A stretch of DNA of 59,034 bases from Anaerotignum propionicum (GCF_024461735.1 NZ_JANGAD010000012.1:1-59034), one strand, 5' to 3'. Shown: positions 1 to 8,968, numbered from the stretch's first letter. Notes: generated by a model from the sequence alone, not told the origin. Numbers and translations: made by a program.

Positions 1-110
1 ACAGAGAAGCCCGCTAATACTTGTTAGAGTTTTCTCTGTTTATTGCCAATTTTCTACGCTTTTATGATATAATTATGAACAAGCATAAATCGAAAGAGGA
101 GAATTTCTTT

Positions 111-833
111 ATGAAACTGCAAAAATTACTTAGCTACGTGCGTCGTGCCGTAGATGATTACAATATGATTGATGAGGGTGACAAGATTGCCATTGGGGTT
201 TCCGGTGGGAAAGATAGTATCTGCTTGTTGCTAGCCTTAAAGCACTTACAACGGTTTTATCCCAAGCATTTTGAGATAGAGGCGATTACCGTTTCCCTAG
301 GGCTTCCTGGAGCAGTGTATGATGATATTCAGGAATTGTGTGACAAAATAGGTGTGCACTATACCGTTGTAAAAACGGATATTGGTCAAATTGTTTTCCA
401 TGAAAGAAAAGAGCCCAATCCATGCTCTCTATGTGCCAAAATGCGCAAAGGTGCATTAAATGATGCAGCGGAGAAACTGGGCTGTAATAAGGTGGCATTA
501 GGGCATAATAAGGATGATGTGGTGGAAACTTTTTTTATGTCTTTATTTTATGAAGGCAGAATAAACTGCTTTGCTCCTGTAAGCTATTTGGACAGAAAGA
601 AGCTATATTCCATTCGTCCTTTGATGTATGTTCCGGAAGGGGAGGCAAAGAGCTTTGTTGTGAAGAATCAGATTAACATTGTGAAAAATCCTTGCCTTGC
701 AGATGGAAATACAAAGCGACAGGAAACAAAGGAACTTTTGGTGGAGCTTTCTAAAAACTATGATAATCTTCAGGAAAAAGTATTTGGTGCCATCAAGCGT
801 TCCAATTTAAAGGGATGGAATGGGGAGATATAA
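111..833 (+). CDS. ttcA: TtcA-like tRNA 2-thiolation ATPase
   Basis: A 240-residue member of the PP-loop ATPase family of TtcA/TilS. Seen: the SGGKDS pyrophosphate loop at residues 31-36, a CSLC pair (Cys105, Cys108) and a third cysteine at 195 in NPCLADGN, the three-cysteine iron-sulfur pattern of TtcA, plus GHNKDD near 131. TtcA enzymes thiolate cytidine 32 of tRNA in the cytoplasm. The ATG at 111 follows an AAAGAGGA site at 93-100; the open frame extends upstream to 21 but that part has no ribosome site. The next gene starts 3 bp after the stop, so the two are likely cotranscribed. Family assignment is firm; the exact target nucleotide is inferred. Confidence 0.85.
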   Translation: MKLQKLLSYVRRAVDDYNMIDEGDKIAIGVSGGKDSICLLLALKHLQRFYPKHFEIEAITVSLGLPGAVYDDIQELCDKIGVHYTVVKTDIGQIVFHERKEPNPCSLCAKMRKGALNDAAEKLGCNKVALGHNKDDVVETFFMSLFYEGRINCFAPVSYLDRKKLYSIRPLMYVPEGEAKSFVVKNQINIVKNPCLADGNTKRQETKELLVELSKNYDNLQEKVFGAIKRSNLKGWNGEI

Positions 834-836
834 TCC

Positions 837-1898
837 ATGTCGACATATCATGAGAATTTAAAAAATATTGAAACCATACGCTTACGGGAGATTCAAAAAG
901 AGCTGCCACCTTTTCTGGCGGAATTTTTCCGTGGAATTGCTCAAACCACATCAACAAAAACACGCTTAGGATATGCCTATGATTTACGTATCTTCTTTCG
1001 CTATCTTTTTGAGGAGCATGGCACCTTGGGGGGAATAGAGCAAGGAAAGCTTACAGTGGAAAGTTTGAATGAAATTACCTCGGATGATATTGATTGCTTT
1101 ATGGAGTATCTATCTTATTATATCAGGCCTGATTATGAAAATCCTGAAAATGGGGCGGAGCTGCACAACGATGAAAAGGGAAAGTCTCGGAAATTGGCGG
1201 CCATTCGTTCCATGTTCAAATATTTTTATAAGAAGAAAAAGGTAGCAGCAAATCCTGCCACAATTGTAGAGACCCCTAAAATTCATGACAAACAAATTGT
1301 TCGTCTGGATGTGAATGAAATGGCGGATTTTTTGGATGCTGTGGAATCGGGGGGGAAACTATCCGATCATCAAAAGGCTTATCATGAGCGCTCAAAAAAA
1401 AGAGATTTAGCCATAACAACACTACTTTTAGGAACAGGGATGCGCGTTTCTGAATGTGTCGGCATAAATATAAAAGATATAGATTTTAACAACAATGCCA
1501 TTAAAATTATTCGCAAAGGTGGAAATGAAGTTTTCCTCTATTTCGGAGATGAGGTACAAATGGCACTGCAAGAATATCTGGAAGAGAGAAAGAATGCAAT
1601 AACAAAAGAAGAAAATGAGGATGCATTGTTTCTATCTTCACAAGGGAAGCGGATTACTGTGCGAGCAGTACAAAATTTAGTGAAAAAATATGCGCTGGGT
1701 GTTACAATGAAAAAAATTTCTCCCCATAAATTGCGCAGTACCTTTGGTACCAATCTTTATCAGGAAACAGGGGATATCTATTTGGTGGCTGACACCTTAG
1801 GGCATGCTGATGTAAATACGACCAGAAAGCATTATGCGGAAATTGAAGATGAAAGGCGGCGGAAAGCTGCGTCATTTATAAAGCTAAGAAAGGATTGA
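837..1898 (+). CDS. XerC/XerD-like tyrosine recombinase
   Basis: A 353-residue tyrosine recombinase with an N-terminal SAM-like core-binding domain (about residues 25-135) and a C-terminal catalytic domain. All catalytic residues are visible: Arg203 in GTGMRVSE, Lys227, His297 and Arg300 in HKLRS, His323 in LGHADV and nucleophile Tyr333. The family includes XerC/XerD, which resolve chromosome dimers, and phage or transposon integrases. It sits tightly between housekeeping genes (3 bp after ttcA-like, 4 bp before the Nudix gene) with no att sites or phage genes, which favours a resident Xer-like role over a mobile integrase. A GGGGAGA site lies just upstream of the ATG. Confidence 0.85.
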   Translation: MSTYHENLKNIETIRLREIQKELPPFLAEFFRGIAQTTSTKTRLGYAYDLRIFFRYLFEEHGTLGGIEQGKLTVESLNEITSDDIDCFMEYLSYYIRPDYENPENGAELHNDEKGKSRKLAAIRSMFKYFYKKKKVAANPATIVETPKIHDKQIVRLDVNEMADFLDAVESGGKLSDHQKAYHERSKKRDLAITTLLLGTGMRVSECVGINIKDIDFNNNAIKIIRKGGNEVFLYFGDEVQMALQEYLEERKNAITKEENEDALFLSSQGKRITVRAVQNLVKKYALGVTMKKISPHKLRSTFGTNLYQETGDIYLVADTLGHADVNTTRKHYAEIEDERRRKAASFIKLRKD

Positions 1899-1902
1899 CT
1901 CT

Positions 1903-2532
1903 ATGTCGGAACAGAAATTGGATATTCAAAAAATTTCACATATTTTTAAAGAGCATAAAGCAGAACCCATATTTAAGCTTCAGCGTTATGCAATTTTAGC
2001 TTTGATTACTGAAAAAAACGGTGAATTATGTTTTGTTTTGAATAAACGTGCGCCCGGTGTACGCCAACCCGGAGATATCTGCTTTCCCGGTGGGCACCAT
2101 GAAGTGGATGAAAGATTGGAACAAACAGCATTGAGAGAAACAGAGGAGGAGCTGGGCATCCCTCAAAGTGAGATTTCTATTTTGGGAAAAAGCGATTATA
2201 TGCTTACCATGTATCGTGGTGTCATTCAGCCTTTTCTGGGTTATGTATGCTATGATGTGTTGCGCAACTCTCAACCAAATCCAGATGAAGTGGCTGAAAT
2301 TTTCACTGTACCTATTTCCTTTTTCATGGAGACACCACCAGAAATCCATGATATGGTTTGGGAATCGGTAAAGCTGGATAACTTTCCGTATCACCGCATT
2401 CAAGGTGGGCAGGAGTATCCTTTTAGTAAATGCTACATTCCTGAGCTTTTTTATGAATATAAGGGGCATACCATTTGGGGTTTTACCGCTCAAGTGATTC
2501 AGAATATTGTTGTTCTTTTAAATGAAAAATAA
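1903..2532 (+). CDS. Nudix hydrolase, probable CoA pyrophosphatase
   Basis: A 209-residue Nudix hydrolase. A full Nudix box lies at residues 64-86, with RETEEELGI as its core. It is preceded by a LNKRAPGVRQPGDICFPGG stretch that resembles the UPF0035 signature of NudL/YeaB-type coenzyme A pyrophosphatases. Such enzymes cleave CoA or its derivatives to 3',5'-ADP and phosphopantetheine. The gene begins 4 bp after the recombinase stop and is the last of a three-gene unit ending at the shared terminator near 2570-2612. Nudix membership is certain; CoA specificity is inferred from the extra motif. Confidence 0.85.
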   Translation: MSEQKLDIQKISHIFKEHKAEPIFKLQRYAILALITEKNGELCFVLNKRAPGVRQPGDICFPGGHHEVDERLEQTALRETEEELGIPQSEISILGKSDYMLTMYRGVIQPFLGYVCYDVLRNSQPNPDEVAEIFTVPISFFMETPPEIHDMVWESVKLDNFPYHRIQGGQEYPFSKCYIPELFYEYKGHTIWGFTAQVIQNIVVLLNEK

Positions 2533-2567
2533 AAGCTTCGTAAAAACAAGTTTAAGCAAAAAAATAA

Positions 2568-2612
2568 GCCCTATTGTTTGGCAAAATAAGCCTTACAATA
2601 GGAGCTTTTTTA
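2568..2612. terminator. Bidirectional intrinsic terminator between convergent genes
   Basis: A hairpin with arms CTATTGT and ACAATAG (extended by AAGC/GCTT with one bulge) is followed by a T-run on the + strand and preceded by an A-rich tract that serves the - strand. It lies between the convergent Nudix and rbgA genes and overlaps the rbgA stop codon. Confidence 0.8.
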
Positions 2613-3557
2613 TTTTGTTTCTTTTCCCTTGAATTTTTGCTTACGCACTTTATCTTCCACTGCTTTAGATGCTTCTCTTTCTGCTTTTGATTCCAACATT
2701 TCAGTGATGTCCTCTGGCAGTTCTAGGGTAATGCGTCCAAGCTTGCCACCTCTAAATTCATCTAACAGAATTTTTGCGGTACGCGCCAAATCAGGTTCGC
2801 CACCTTTCAGTTTAAAGCTTCTTGCTTCTGCAATTTGCCTGAGTATCTCATGAGGTTCCGTAGCTGTATCAAAGGCAATTTGATAGCGTTTTCTGATGGC
2901 ATCTGCATTGCGCAAAAGGAGATGGTCAATAAAGGATATGGCTAAGGTTTCTGCATCCAAGATATCATCATTAATTGCACCGGTAAAGGCAAGCTTTAAG
3001 CCTACTTCTTGATCCTCAAATTTTGGCCATAAAATACCGGGTGTATCTAATAGCTCAAAATCTTTTTTCAGTTTAATCCACTGCTTTCCTCGTGTTACAC
3101 CGGGTTTATCTCCCGTTTTCGTCATTGCTTTTCCCACATATTTATTTATGAATGTAGATTTTCCAACATTGGGAATACCTGCAATCATACTGCGAATGGG
3201 CACATTAATACGACCTCTTGCCTTCAATTTTTCTATTTTTTCTTGCATCAGGCTTCTTGCTGCATCGGTAACTTGATTCATTCCTGTTCCTTTCAGGGAA
3301 TTCATTTGAATCACACGAAAGCCTTGCTTTTCAAAATAATCAGTCCAAATTGCAGTGGCTCTGTCGTCAGCTAAGTCACATTTATTTAAAAGAATAATAC
3401 GATGCTTATTTTTTGCCAATGTGTCCAAATCGGGGTTTTTGCTGCTATAGGGGATGCGGGCATCCACCAGCTCAATCACGATATCTACCAGTGAAATGGT
3501 TTCTTCCATCATACGACGTGTTTTGGTCATATGTCCAGGGTACCATTGAATATTCAT
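2610..3557 (-). CDS. rbgA: Ribosome biogenesis GTPase YlqF/RbgA
   Basis: A 315-residue circularly permuted GTPase. The G motifs appear in the order G4-G1-G3: NKCD at 58-61, GIPNVGKS at 127-134 and DTPG at 171-174, with the switch I threonine near 155. The NIQWYPGHM start and C-terminal helical domain are typical of RbgA (YlqF), which drives late maturation of the 50S subunit. It is downstream of rplS and lepB on the same strand (18 bp after lepB), a common Firmicutes arrangement linking ribosome assembly and secretion genes. Confidence 0.93.
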   Translation of the reverse strand: MNIQWYPGHMTKTRRMMEETISLVDIVIELVDARIPYSSKNPDLDTLAKNKHRIILLNKCDLADDRATAIWTDYFEKQGFRVIQMNSLKGTGMNQVTDAARSLMQEKIEKLKARGRINVPIRSMIAGIPNVGKSTFINKYVGKAMTKTGDKPGVTRGKQWIKLKKDFELLDTPGILWPKFEDQEVGLKLAFTGAINDDILDAETLAISFIDHLLLRNADAIRKRYQIAFDTATEPHEILRQIAEARSFKLKGGEPDLARTAKILLDEFRGGKLGRITLELPEDITEMLESKAEREASKAVEDKVRKQKFKGKETK

Positions 3558-3575
3558 AATTATTTGTTCCTTCCT

Positions 3576-4175
3576 TTAAGAAATCGGTCCGAATCCGTCA
3601 AAGGGATATAAACGGAAGATGACCTTTCCGTATAAATTCTTTTTTGCAATTGGCCCGATGGATTCCCGTCGACTGTCCGAGCTGGCGTTTCGGTTATCAC
3701 CCATTACAAAATAGCTTCCCTCAGGCACGGTGAAGGGATAATCAATATCGCCTTGCGTCATAATTGGTTCATTGATATAGGGCTCTTCTATCAGTTCATC
3801 ATTGATATAAAGATAGTATTCTACATTTTCGCTATCTCCATTCCAAACAAGATTGATAACATCTCCGGGCAAACCAATCACACGCTTGATTATTTTTTCC
3901 TTTTGACCATCGGAGTTTAGCTGACAAATCACAATTTCTCCCTTTTTGGGGGATGTTATAGAAGTAGCTAGTTTATTGACAAATACCAAATCTCCATGAT
4001 GAAAGTTTGGTTCCATGGAGGAACCCTTTACATAAACCGTACCCAGTACAAAGGTGCGAAGCACAAAGACCAAAGCCAGTAAAAAAAGCAATTGCATCCA
4101 AAAGGGATACTCTTTTTTCTTTTTTTCTGTTATTTGTTTTTGCTCTCCTAAGGTGCTTTGTTCCTCTTGATCCAT
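3576..4175 (-). CDS. lepB: Signal peptidase I
   Basis: A 199-residue type I signal peptidase. A charged cytoplasmic head with a KKKKE run precedes one membrane segment (about residues 25-47). The catalytic serine is Ser53 in GSSMEP and the general-base lysine is Lys97 in IIKRVIGLPGD; the GDNRNASSDSR box is also present. It removes signal peptides from exported proteins at the outer face of the membrane. The ATG at 4175 has an AGGAGGAG site 8 bp upstream. The open frame extends to 4319, but that extension crosses the inverted repeat at 4255-4300 and is unlikely to be translated. Confidence 0.92.
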   Translation of the reverse strand: MDQEEQSTLGEQKQITEKKKKEYPFWMQLLFLLALVFVLRTFVLGTVYVKGSSMEPNFHHGDLVFVNKLATSITSPKKGEIVICQLNSDGQKEKIIKRVIGLPGDVINLVWNGDSENVEYYLYINDELIEEPYINEPIMTQGDIDYPFTVPEGSYFVMGDNRNASSDSRRESIGPIAKKNLYGKVIFRLYPFDGFGPIS

Positions 4176-4254
4176 CTGTTGTCTCCTCCTGACATGTGTG
4201 CATTTAAGCGTAAAAATCAAACCTTGAAACTGTGTTTGAGCAGTATTCATCCGT

Positions 4255-4300
4255 GTTTTTTTCGTAGGCGACAAATAGCTTTGTCGCCTACGAAAAAAAC
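4255..4300. repeat. Perfect 21-bp inverted repeat upstream of lepB
   Basis: Two perfect 21-base arms (4255-4275 and 4280-4300) flank a 4-base loop. Each strand reads G, seven T, a 13-base mixed arm, then the complement ending in seven A and C. The T-run therefore precedes the stem on both strands, opposite to an intrinsic terminator. One arm overlaps the T-tract of the rplS terminator. Confidence 0.9.
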
Positions 4301-4325
4301 CTCGATGAAACAGTTCCACCGAGGT
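4293..4325 (-). terminator. Intrinsic terminator of rplS
   Basis: On the - strand a stem ACCTCG/CGAGGT with an approximately 15-base loop is followed by seven T, immediately downstream of rplS. The T-tract is also the first arm of the large inverted repeat at 4255-4300, so the two structures could interact. Confidence 0.75.
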
Positions 4326-4332
4326 AAATTTT

Positions 4333-4677
4333 TTATCTGAGTACTTCTTTTACTTTTGCTGCTTTGCCAACTTTGTCTCTCAAGTAGAAAAGTTTAGCAC
4401 GTCTAACGATACCGCGTCTTACAACCTCGATATGGTCAATTCTAGGGGAGTGCAAAGGCCATGTTCTTTCTACGCCAATGCCGGAAGCAATACGTCTTAC
4501 TGTAAAAGTTTCTCTGATGCCGCCGCCCTGTCTTTTAATTACAACGCCTTCAAACATCTGAAGTCTTTCTCTGGTGCCTTCTACAACCTTCGCAAAAACA
4601 CGAATTGTATCACCAACATTAAAAGGAGTTACTTCGCTTTTCAGCTGTTCTTTTTCCAGTTCTCTAATAATATCCAT
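4333..4677 (-). CDS. rplS: 50S ribosomal protein L19
   Basis: A 114-residue ribosomal protein L19, usual length for the family. Recognisable blocks are [16 protein letters not shown] near the start, then [12 protein letters not shown], the [11 protein letters not shown] segment and a basic tail with [17 protein letters not shown]19 sits at the 30S/50S interface. In many Firmicutes it ends an rpsP-rimM-trmD operon; here it is separate, with its own strong promoter at 4759-4787 and an AGGAAGGAGG ribosome site. The transcript leader is about 75 bases and may hold an autoregulatory L19 leader, which cannot be confirmed by eye. Confidence 0.97.
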   Translation of the reverse strand: MDIIRELEKEQLKSEVTPFNVGDTIRVFAKVVEGTRERLQMFEGVVIKRQGGGIRETFTVRRIASGIGVERTWPLHSPRIDHIEVVRRGIVRRAKLFYLRDKVGKAAKVKEVLR

Positions 4678-4758
4678 TTCATTTCCTCCTTCCTACAAAG
4701 ATGTTCTTGATGCCATCCCTTTGATGCATCATTGGACCATCCGTAATCACAATTCAGA

Positions 4759-4787
4759 ATTATAACATAATCCAAAAGGGTGTGCAA
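4759..4787 (-). promoter_or_regulatory. Sigma-A promoter of rplS
   Basis: On the - strand, TTGCAC and TATAAT are separated by exactly 17 bases, near consensus. The predicted start is about 75 bases before the rplS ATG. The leader contains GATGCATC and GATGGCATC repeats that can pair, compatible with a ribosomal-protein leader structure. Confidence 0.75.
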
Positions 4788-4833
4788 GCATTTTCAAGCT
4801 TTTTATCCCATATTTGAAAATTTTTCATATGTA

Positions 4834-5772
4834 TTATACCCAAATACTGCAGATAGCAATACAAGGAGGTAGTGTTGCCATGGAAAAGGCAGTTGTGAGC
4901 ATAACCATTTTCGAGGAAGTTTCAACGCCAACGCCATAACGACCCACAACCATAGGGACGATGGCGGCAGAGGGCAAAGCCAAGGAAAGGAAATAAACAG
5001 CCTTCAACAAAGGTTGAAGGGGAATGAAATAAATAAAAATAAAAGCCAAAATGGGCATGATAATCATTTTGGAAAGGCTGGCCTCTAGAGATTTTTTATC
5101 CTTCAACAGTAATTTAAGTCCACTATTCCCTGTTAATGCACCTATGTAAATTAGCGATAGGGGGGTGGAAATGACCCCCAAAGATTTGATAAATTCTTGA
5201 ACGAAATCCGGGATATACGTCATCAGTCCGATAACGGAGGCAAAAAGACCCAGCAAAATGGAGGATATATTTGGGTTGATTGCACCCTTGAGTAAGGTGC
5301 GAAGCATTGTTCCCAAACCTTCTCCCTTAATTCCTTTAATAATATATAACCCTATACTCCAAACATAAAGATTTAACCCTAAAACGCTGGCAGACATATA
5401 CACAACGGCTTCTTCTCCAAAAAACATCAAGGCAATGGGAAAGCCGATAAAGGCATTATTTACTGAAGCACCGGTAACCTCAAGCATATTCAGAAGTTCT
5501 TCCTGAAATCCTCGTAAGCGGTAGTATTGCCGAAGAATTCGCCCAAAAAGGAGCATACTGATAAATTGCAGTGCCACCATGAGTGCAAAATTTGAAAGCA
5601 TATTATTTTCTACTTTCGTATTGGCTAAGGTGGTGAACAACATCGCCGGAATGGTAAAAAAGAGCACGATGTTTCCTATGCCGATGGTCATCTCTCCATT
5701 TAAAAACTTTTTGCTGCTGCAGATATAACCCACGGCCATTAAACCAAATAACACAAAAAATTGACCAAACAT
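4834..5772 (-). CDS. AEC-family (auxin efflux carrier-like) permease
   Basis: A 312-residue polytopic membrane protein with about ten hydrophobic segments. It matches the AEC family, which includes bacterial malate/malonate and other organic-acid carriers. Seen: the MFGQFFVLFGLMAVGYICSS start, an NNAFIGFPIAL block near residue 105 and PLSLIYIGAL near 205, typical of the family's two repeated halves. Substrate cannot be read from the sequence. It is divergent from a TetR-type regulator, and the pair probably forms a regulator-transporter unit. Confidence 0.85.
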   Translation of the reverse strand: MFGQFFVLFGLMAVGYICSSKKFLNGEMTIGIGNIVLFFTIPAMLFTTLANTKVENNMLSNFALMVALQFISMLLFGRILRQYYRLRGFQEELLNMLEVTGASVNNAFIGFPIALMFFGEEAVVYMSASVLGLNLYVWSIGLYIIKGIKGEGLGTMLRTLLKGAINPNISSILLGLFASVIGLMTYIPDFVQEFIKSLGVISTPLSLIYIGALTGNSGLKLLLKDKKSLEASLSKMIIMPILAFIFIYFIPLQPLLKAVYFLSLALPSAAIVPMVVGRYGVGVETSSKMVMLTTAFSMATLPPCIAICSIWV

Positions 5773-6133
5773 AATTTTCTCCTTTGTACTTGATGGTGTG
5801 AATATAACACCCCATATGTTTTAAGTAGCTTGCCTAAGTTTTTAAATGCTTTATTCATTATTTTACATTCATTTTTATGATAACAAAAATCCTACCAAAT
5901 ATCAAGGAATACAAAAATTCAGATAGCAATCTAGTAATTTTATCAGAACGATTTAGGTATATAAAATATTATTAAATATAATATAAATTTGTTAAAAAAA
6001 ATACAAATTTTTGAAAAAACCTTCCAATTGATTCAAATTAATGGTATTTTATATGTATTAGAGTGGAGATGTTTTCGTATGCTTGTATGAGAGGGCGCAT
6101 AGTTTGCGTAATAATGATATAGAGGTGATTACC
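5773..6133. other. AT-rich divergent intergenic region
   Basis: A very AT-rich stretch between the AEC permease and the TetR-type regulator. It must hold both divergent promoters and probably the regulator's operator, but I could not pick out a convincing palindrome or a near-consensus promoter. Confidence 0.4.
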
Positions 6134-6685
6134 TTGTCCCAGTTTACAAAAAAGGCAATTCGAGAGAATTTTTTAAATCTTCTTTTGAAAAAATCCTTTG
6201 ATAAAATTACGGTGAAAGATATTGTTGAGGCATGTGAAATTAACCGCAATACTTTTTACTATTACTATAAGGATATTTATGATTTAATGGGAGATATTTT
6301 TCGTACGGAAACAAATAAGGTTTTAGAGGAGCAAGAGAGAGGCGGCAGTTGTTATGAAGAGTTTCAACGCATAGCTGCCTTTATTACAAGTTATAGGGCA
6401 TCCATTATTCATATTTACCATTCCAAGAGCCGAGAGGTTTTTATAGGGCATTTGGATACGGTTTCAGAAATTATTTTGCAAAACTATATTGAGCAGTTAC
6501 GGGTGGATGAGGAAATAACACCGGAGAATAAAAAATTTGTATGTGACTACTATCGTTTTTCGGTGGTGGGCATGATTATCAATTGGATCAAAAGCGGCAT
6601 GGAGGAAGACTCTCAGATTTTTATTAAAAAAATGTCTGATATTTTTGAAAATACCGTGGAGACTGCATTGAAAAGCATTACATAA
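6134..6685 (+). CDS. TetR/AcrR-family transcriptional regulator
   Basis: A 183-residue TetR-type regulator. The N-terminal helix-turn-helix is clear: FTKKAIRENFLNLL, then the FDKITVKDIVEACEINRNTF recognition segment and YYYYKDIYDLM. The rest is a helical ligand-binding domain. This type resembles DhaS-like regulators, which act as repressors or activators. I chose the TTG at 6134 because a GAGGTGA site lies 5 bases upstream and relatives begin at the same SQFTKKAI motif; an in-frame ATG at 6083 has a poor ribosome site. It likely controls the divergent AEC permease. Confidence 0.85.
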   Translation: MSQFTKKAIRENFLNLLLKKSFDKITVKDIVEACEINRNTFYYYYKDIYDLMGDIFRTETNKVLEEQERGGSCYEEFQRIAAFITSYRASIIHIYHSKSREVFIGHLDTVSEIILQNYIEQLRVDEEITPENKKFVCDYYRFSVVGMIINWIKSGMEEDSQIFIKKMSDIFENTVETALKSIT

Positions 6686-6718
6686 TAACAAAAAGGAAAA
6701 TTATGTATAGACAAAGTT

Positions 6719-6757
6719 GGAGAAGTGCCTAAAAACTGTGCACTTCTCTTTTTTTAT
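6719..6757 (+). terminator. Intrinsic terminator after the TetR-type gene
   Basis: Stem GAGAAGTGC/GCACTTCTC with an 11-base loop, followed by a T-run. Confidence 0.85.
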
Positions 6758-6818
6758 CCATACTAATCCCCATGGTACAACGGTAAACTGAAATGAGCGG
6801 ATACTGGGGGGTGTAGTC

Positions 6819-7382
6819 TTGAATTCAATGAGCAAAATAAAAATCATATCTTGTATACCGGCTCTTTTATACCTTTTGTTTGGAGTCTGCCTTTTCTTTT
6901 TTGGACAAAGAATACCGTTGAATTTCTTATATACCTTTTTAGGTGCAGTTTTTATTGTATATGGAGTTATTAAATTTTTTTGTTTTTTTAGTAAGGATAT
7001 GTATCAGCTGGCGTTTCAGTTTGATTTTGCTATGGGGATTTTTTATCTTGTGATAGGTATCCTATTTTATTGTTTTAAACGAGAAGTGCAGAATAATTTC
7101 TTGAGTATTATAGGCTTTACTGTTTTCATAGATGCTGTTCTAAAAATTCAGACCTCCCTGGAAGCAAAAAGGTTTGGGATGGATAAATGGTGGGCAATTC
7201 TCATACTGGCGGGATTAACCGCATTGGCGGCACTGCTTTTTGTTGTTCCTCCTATGGAAAGGCTACAAAAATATGGTTTAATATATATTTTTAATTTTAT
7301 GCATGCTATGGGTTTAATCTTTTTTTTAGAGGGCTGCTTAAACCTCTGGGTTGTGCTTTATACAGTGAAAGAAGTACCCTAA
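6819..7382 (+). CDS. Six-TM membrane protein, DUF308/HdeD-like
   Basis: A 187-residue protein that is almost entirely hydrophobic, with about six membrane segments and very short loops; the arrangement resembles DUF308/HdeD-type proteins, of unknown biochemical role. A TTG at 6819 is preferred over the ATG at 6828 because a GGGGGTG site at 6806-6812 is correctly spaced for it. It is 67 bp upstream of a radical SAM/SPASM gene on the same strand with no terminator between, so the two are probably cotranscribed. Confidence 0.7.
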   Translation: MNSMSKIKIISCIPALLYLLFGVCLFFFGQRIPLNFLYTFLGAVFIVYGVIKFFCFFSKDMYQLAFQFDFAMGIFYLVIGILFYCFKREVQNNFLSIIGFTVFIDAVLKIQTSLEAKRFGMDKWWAILILAGLTALAALLFVVPPMERLQKYGLIYIFNFMHAMGLIFFLEGCLNLWVVLYTVKEVP

Positions 7383-7449
7383 GGGGATGGGGTTTTTTCA
7401 TCAAAAAATTGTCAGTTTGGTAATAAAATCATAAAGGGGAGGAATTACC

Positions 7450-8883
7450 ATGGGAACATTTTCACACAAAGCGGGCAAGATGGCGTTCAGTACTGCCATT
7501 CATAAGGTATTGAATTGTCCAGAGGAGGAACGGGAAAAAATGATTCTTAAACTCCTTAACCTTGCTGAGAATTATATGTCTGGGGAGAAATTTGATGTAA
7601 ATTTTGATGATTTTAGAGAACTGGTTTGTGATAAGAACGCAGCACTGTATGGATACATAAATAGACTGTTTGATGAGGTTCACCCGAATGTGCTTAAAAC
7701 AACGGCAATGAATTTGGTTTTTGAATCGTTTTTTTACAGCACCAAAACTACCCGAAAAATGCGGGAAAAACATCAGTGTAATGTGCCTTGGGTAATTCTT
7801 ATGGATCCAACCAGTGCTTGTAATTTGCACTGCACCGGATGCTGGGCCGCTGAGTATGGAAACAAGCTAAACCTTTCTTTTGAGGAAATGGATGGCGTGA
7901 TTGAGCAAGGAAAGGCTTTGGGAATTTATTTTTATATGCTGACGGGAGGCGAGCCGCTGGTTAGAAAGGCTGATATTATTCGTCTATGCAAAAAGCATCA
8001 CGACTGTGTCTTTCTAGCATATACCAACGGAACATTGGTTGACGAGGCACTTTGTAAGGATATGCAAAAGGTGGGTAATTTCTATCTTGCCCTTAGTTTA
8101 GAAGGATTTGGAGAAGTAAATGACTTACGCAGGGGTGCCGGTGTTTATGAAAAAGTTATGCATGCTATGGATTTACTTAAGAAGCATGGGTTAATTTTTG
8201 GCACTTCCATCTGCTACACATCCAAGAACGTAGAGACTGTTGTGAGTGAGGAGTTTGTGGATTTATTGGTTCAAAAGGGAAATAGATATGCATTTTATTT
8301 CCACTATATGCCTGTAGGTAATGATGCCGCAGTAGAGCTACTACCTAGCCCACAGCAGCGTGAATATATGTATCACCGTGTGCGAGAAATTAGAAATATG
8401 CGCCATGGAAAAGGGATCTTTGCCATGGATTTTCAAAACGATGGAGAGTATGTTGGTGGCTGTATTGCCGGTGGGAGGAACTATTTTCATATCAATGCCA
8501 ATGGCGATGCGGAGCCTTGCGTATTTATCCATTATTCCAACGCCAACATTCGCACCCATACCTTGCTGGAAATATTAAAACAGCCTTTATTTATGGCTTA
8601 CAGGGAGAATCAACCCTTTAATAAAAATCATTTAAAGCCTTGTCCTATGCTTGAGAATCCAGAGTTTTTGGAAAGAATCGTTCGGGAAACGGGTGCCAAA
8701 TCTACGGACCTGCAATCTCCGGAATCTCCCGAGCATCTTTGCGCAAAATGTCATGAATATGCAAAAAACTGGACACCTTGTGCGGAGCAGCTTTGGGAGG
8801 AAAATCCTCATGTTGCTCCAAGTTATGATAACTATAAAACAGAGAACCCTGAACAATCAGAAAAGAATCAGTTTGTTTCCTAA
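7450..8883 (+). CDS. Radical SAM/SPASM protein of unknown substrate
   Basis: A 477-residue radical SAM enzyme. The cluster motif CNLHCTGC (Cys124, Cys128, Cys131) binds the SAM-coordinating iron-sulfur cluster, and LTGGEP is the following SAM-binding motif. The C-terminal part is cysteine-rich (CIAGG, CVF, CPM, CAKC, TPC), consistent with a SPASM-type domain for auxiliary clusters. About 110 residues precede the radical SAM core, an unusual N-terminal helical extension. The neighbour is a six-TM protein; no precursor peptide is visible, so a peptide-modifying role cannot be claimed. An AGGGGAGG site precedes the ATG. Confidence 0.85.
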   Translation: MGTFSHKAGKMAFSTAIHKVLNCPEEEREKMILKLLNLAENYMSGEKFDVNFDDFRELVCDKNAALYGYINRLFDEVHPNVLKTTAMNLVFESFFYSTKTTRKMREKHQCNVPWVILMDPTSACNLHCTGCWAAEYGNKLNLSFEEMDGVIEQGKALGIYFYMLTGGEPLVRKADIIRLCKKHHDCVFLAYTNGTLVDEALCKDMQKVGNFYLALSLEGFGEVNDLRRGAGVYEKVMHAMDLLKKHGLIFGTSICYTSKNVETVVSEEFVDLLVQKGNRYAFYFHYMPVGNDAAVELLPSPQQREYMYHRVREIRNMRHGKGIFAMDFQNDGEYVGGCIAGGRNYFHINANGDAEPCVFIHYSNANIRTHTLLEILKQPLFMAYRENQPFNKNHLKPCPMLENPEFLERIVRETGAKSTDLQSPESPEHLCAKCHEYAKNWTPCAEQLWEENPHVAPSYDNYKTENPEQSEKNQFVS

Positions 8884-8968
8884 CCCCTAGAAGTGCAGCT
8901 AAAAAATCTACTGCATAATCCCCCGATTATAAACGGTTGAAAAACTTTTTACTGCATTTCATAGGTTT

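Noticed and set aside
837..1898. Tyrosine recombinase as part of a mobile element
   Set aside because: It is packed between housekeeping genes with no att repeats or phage genes, so a resident Xer-like role is more likely.
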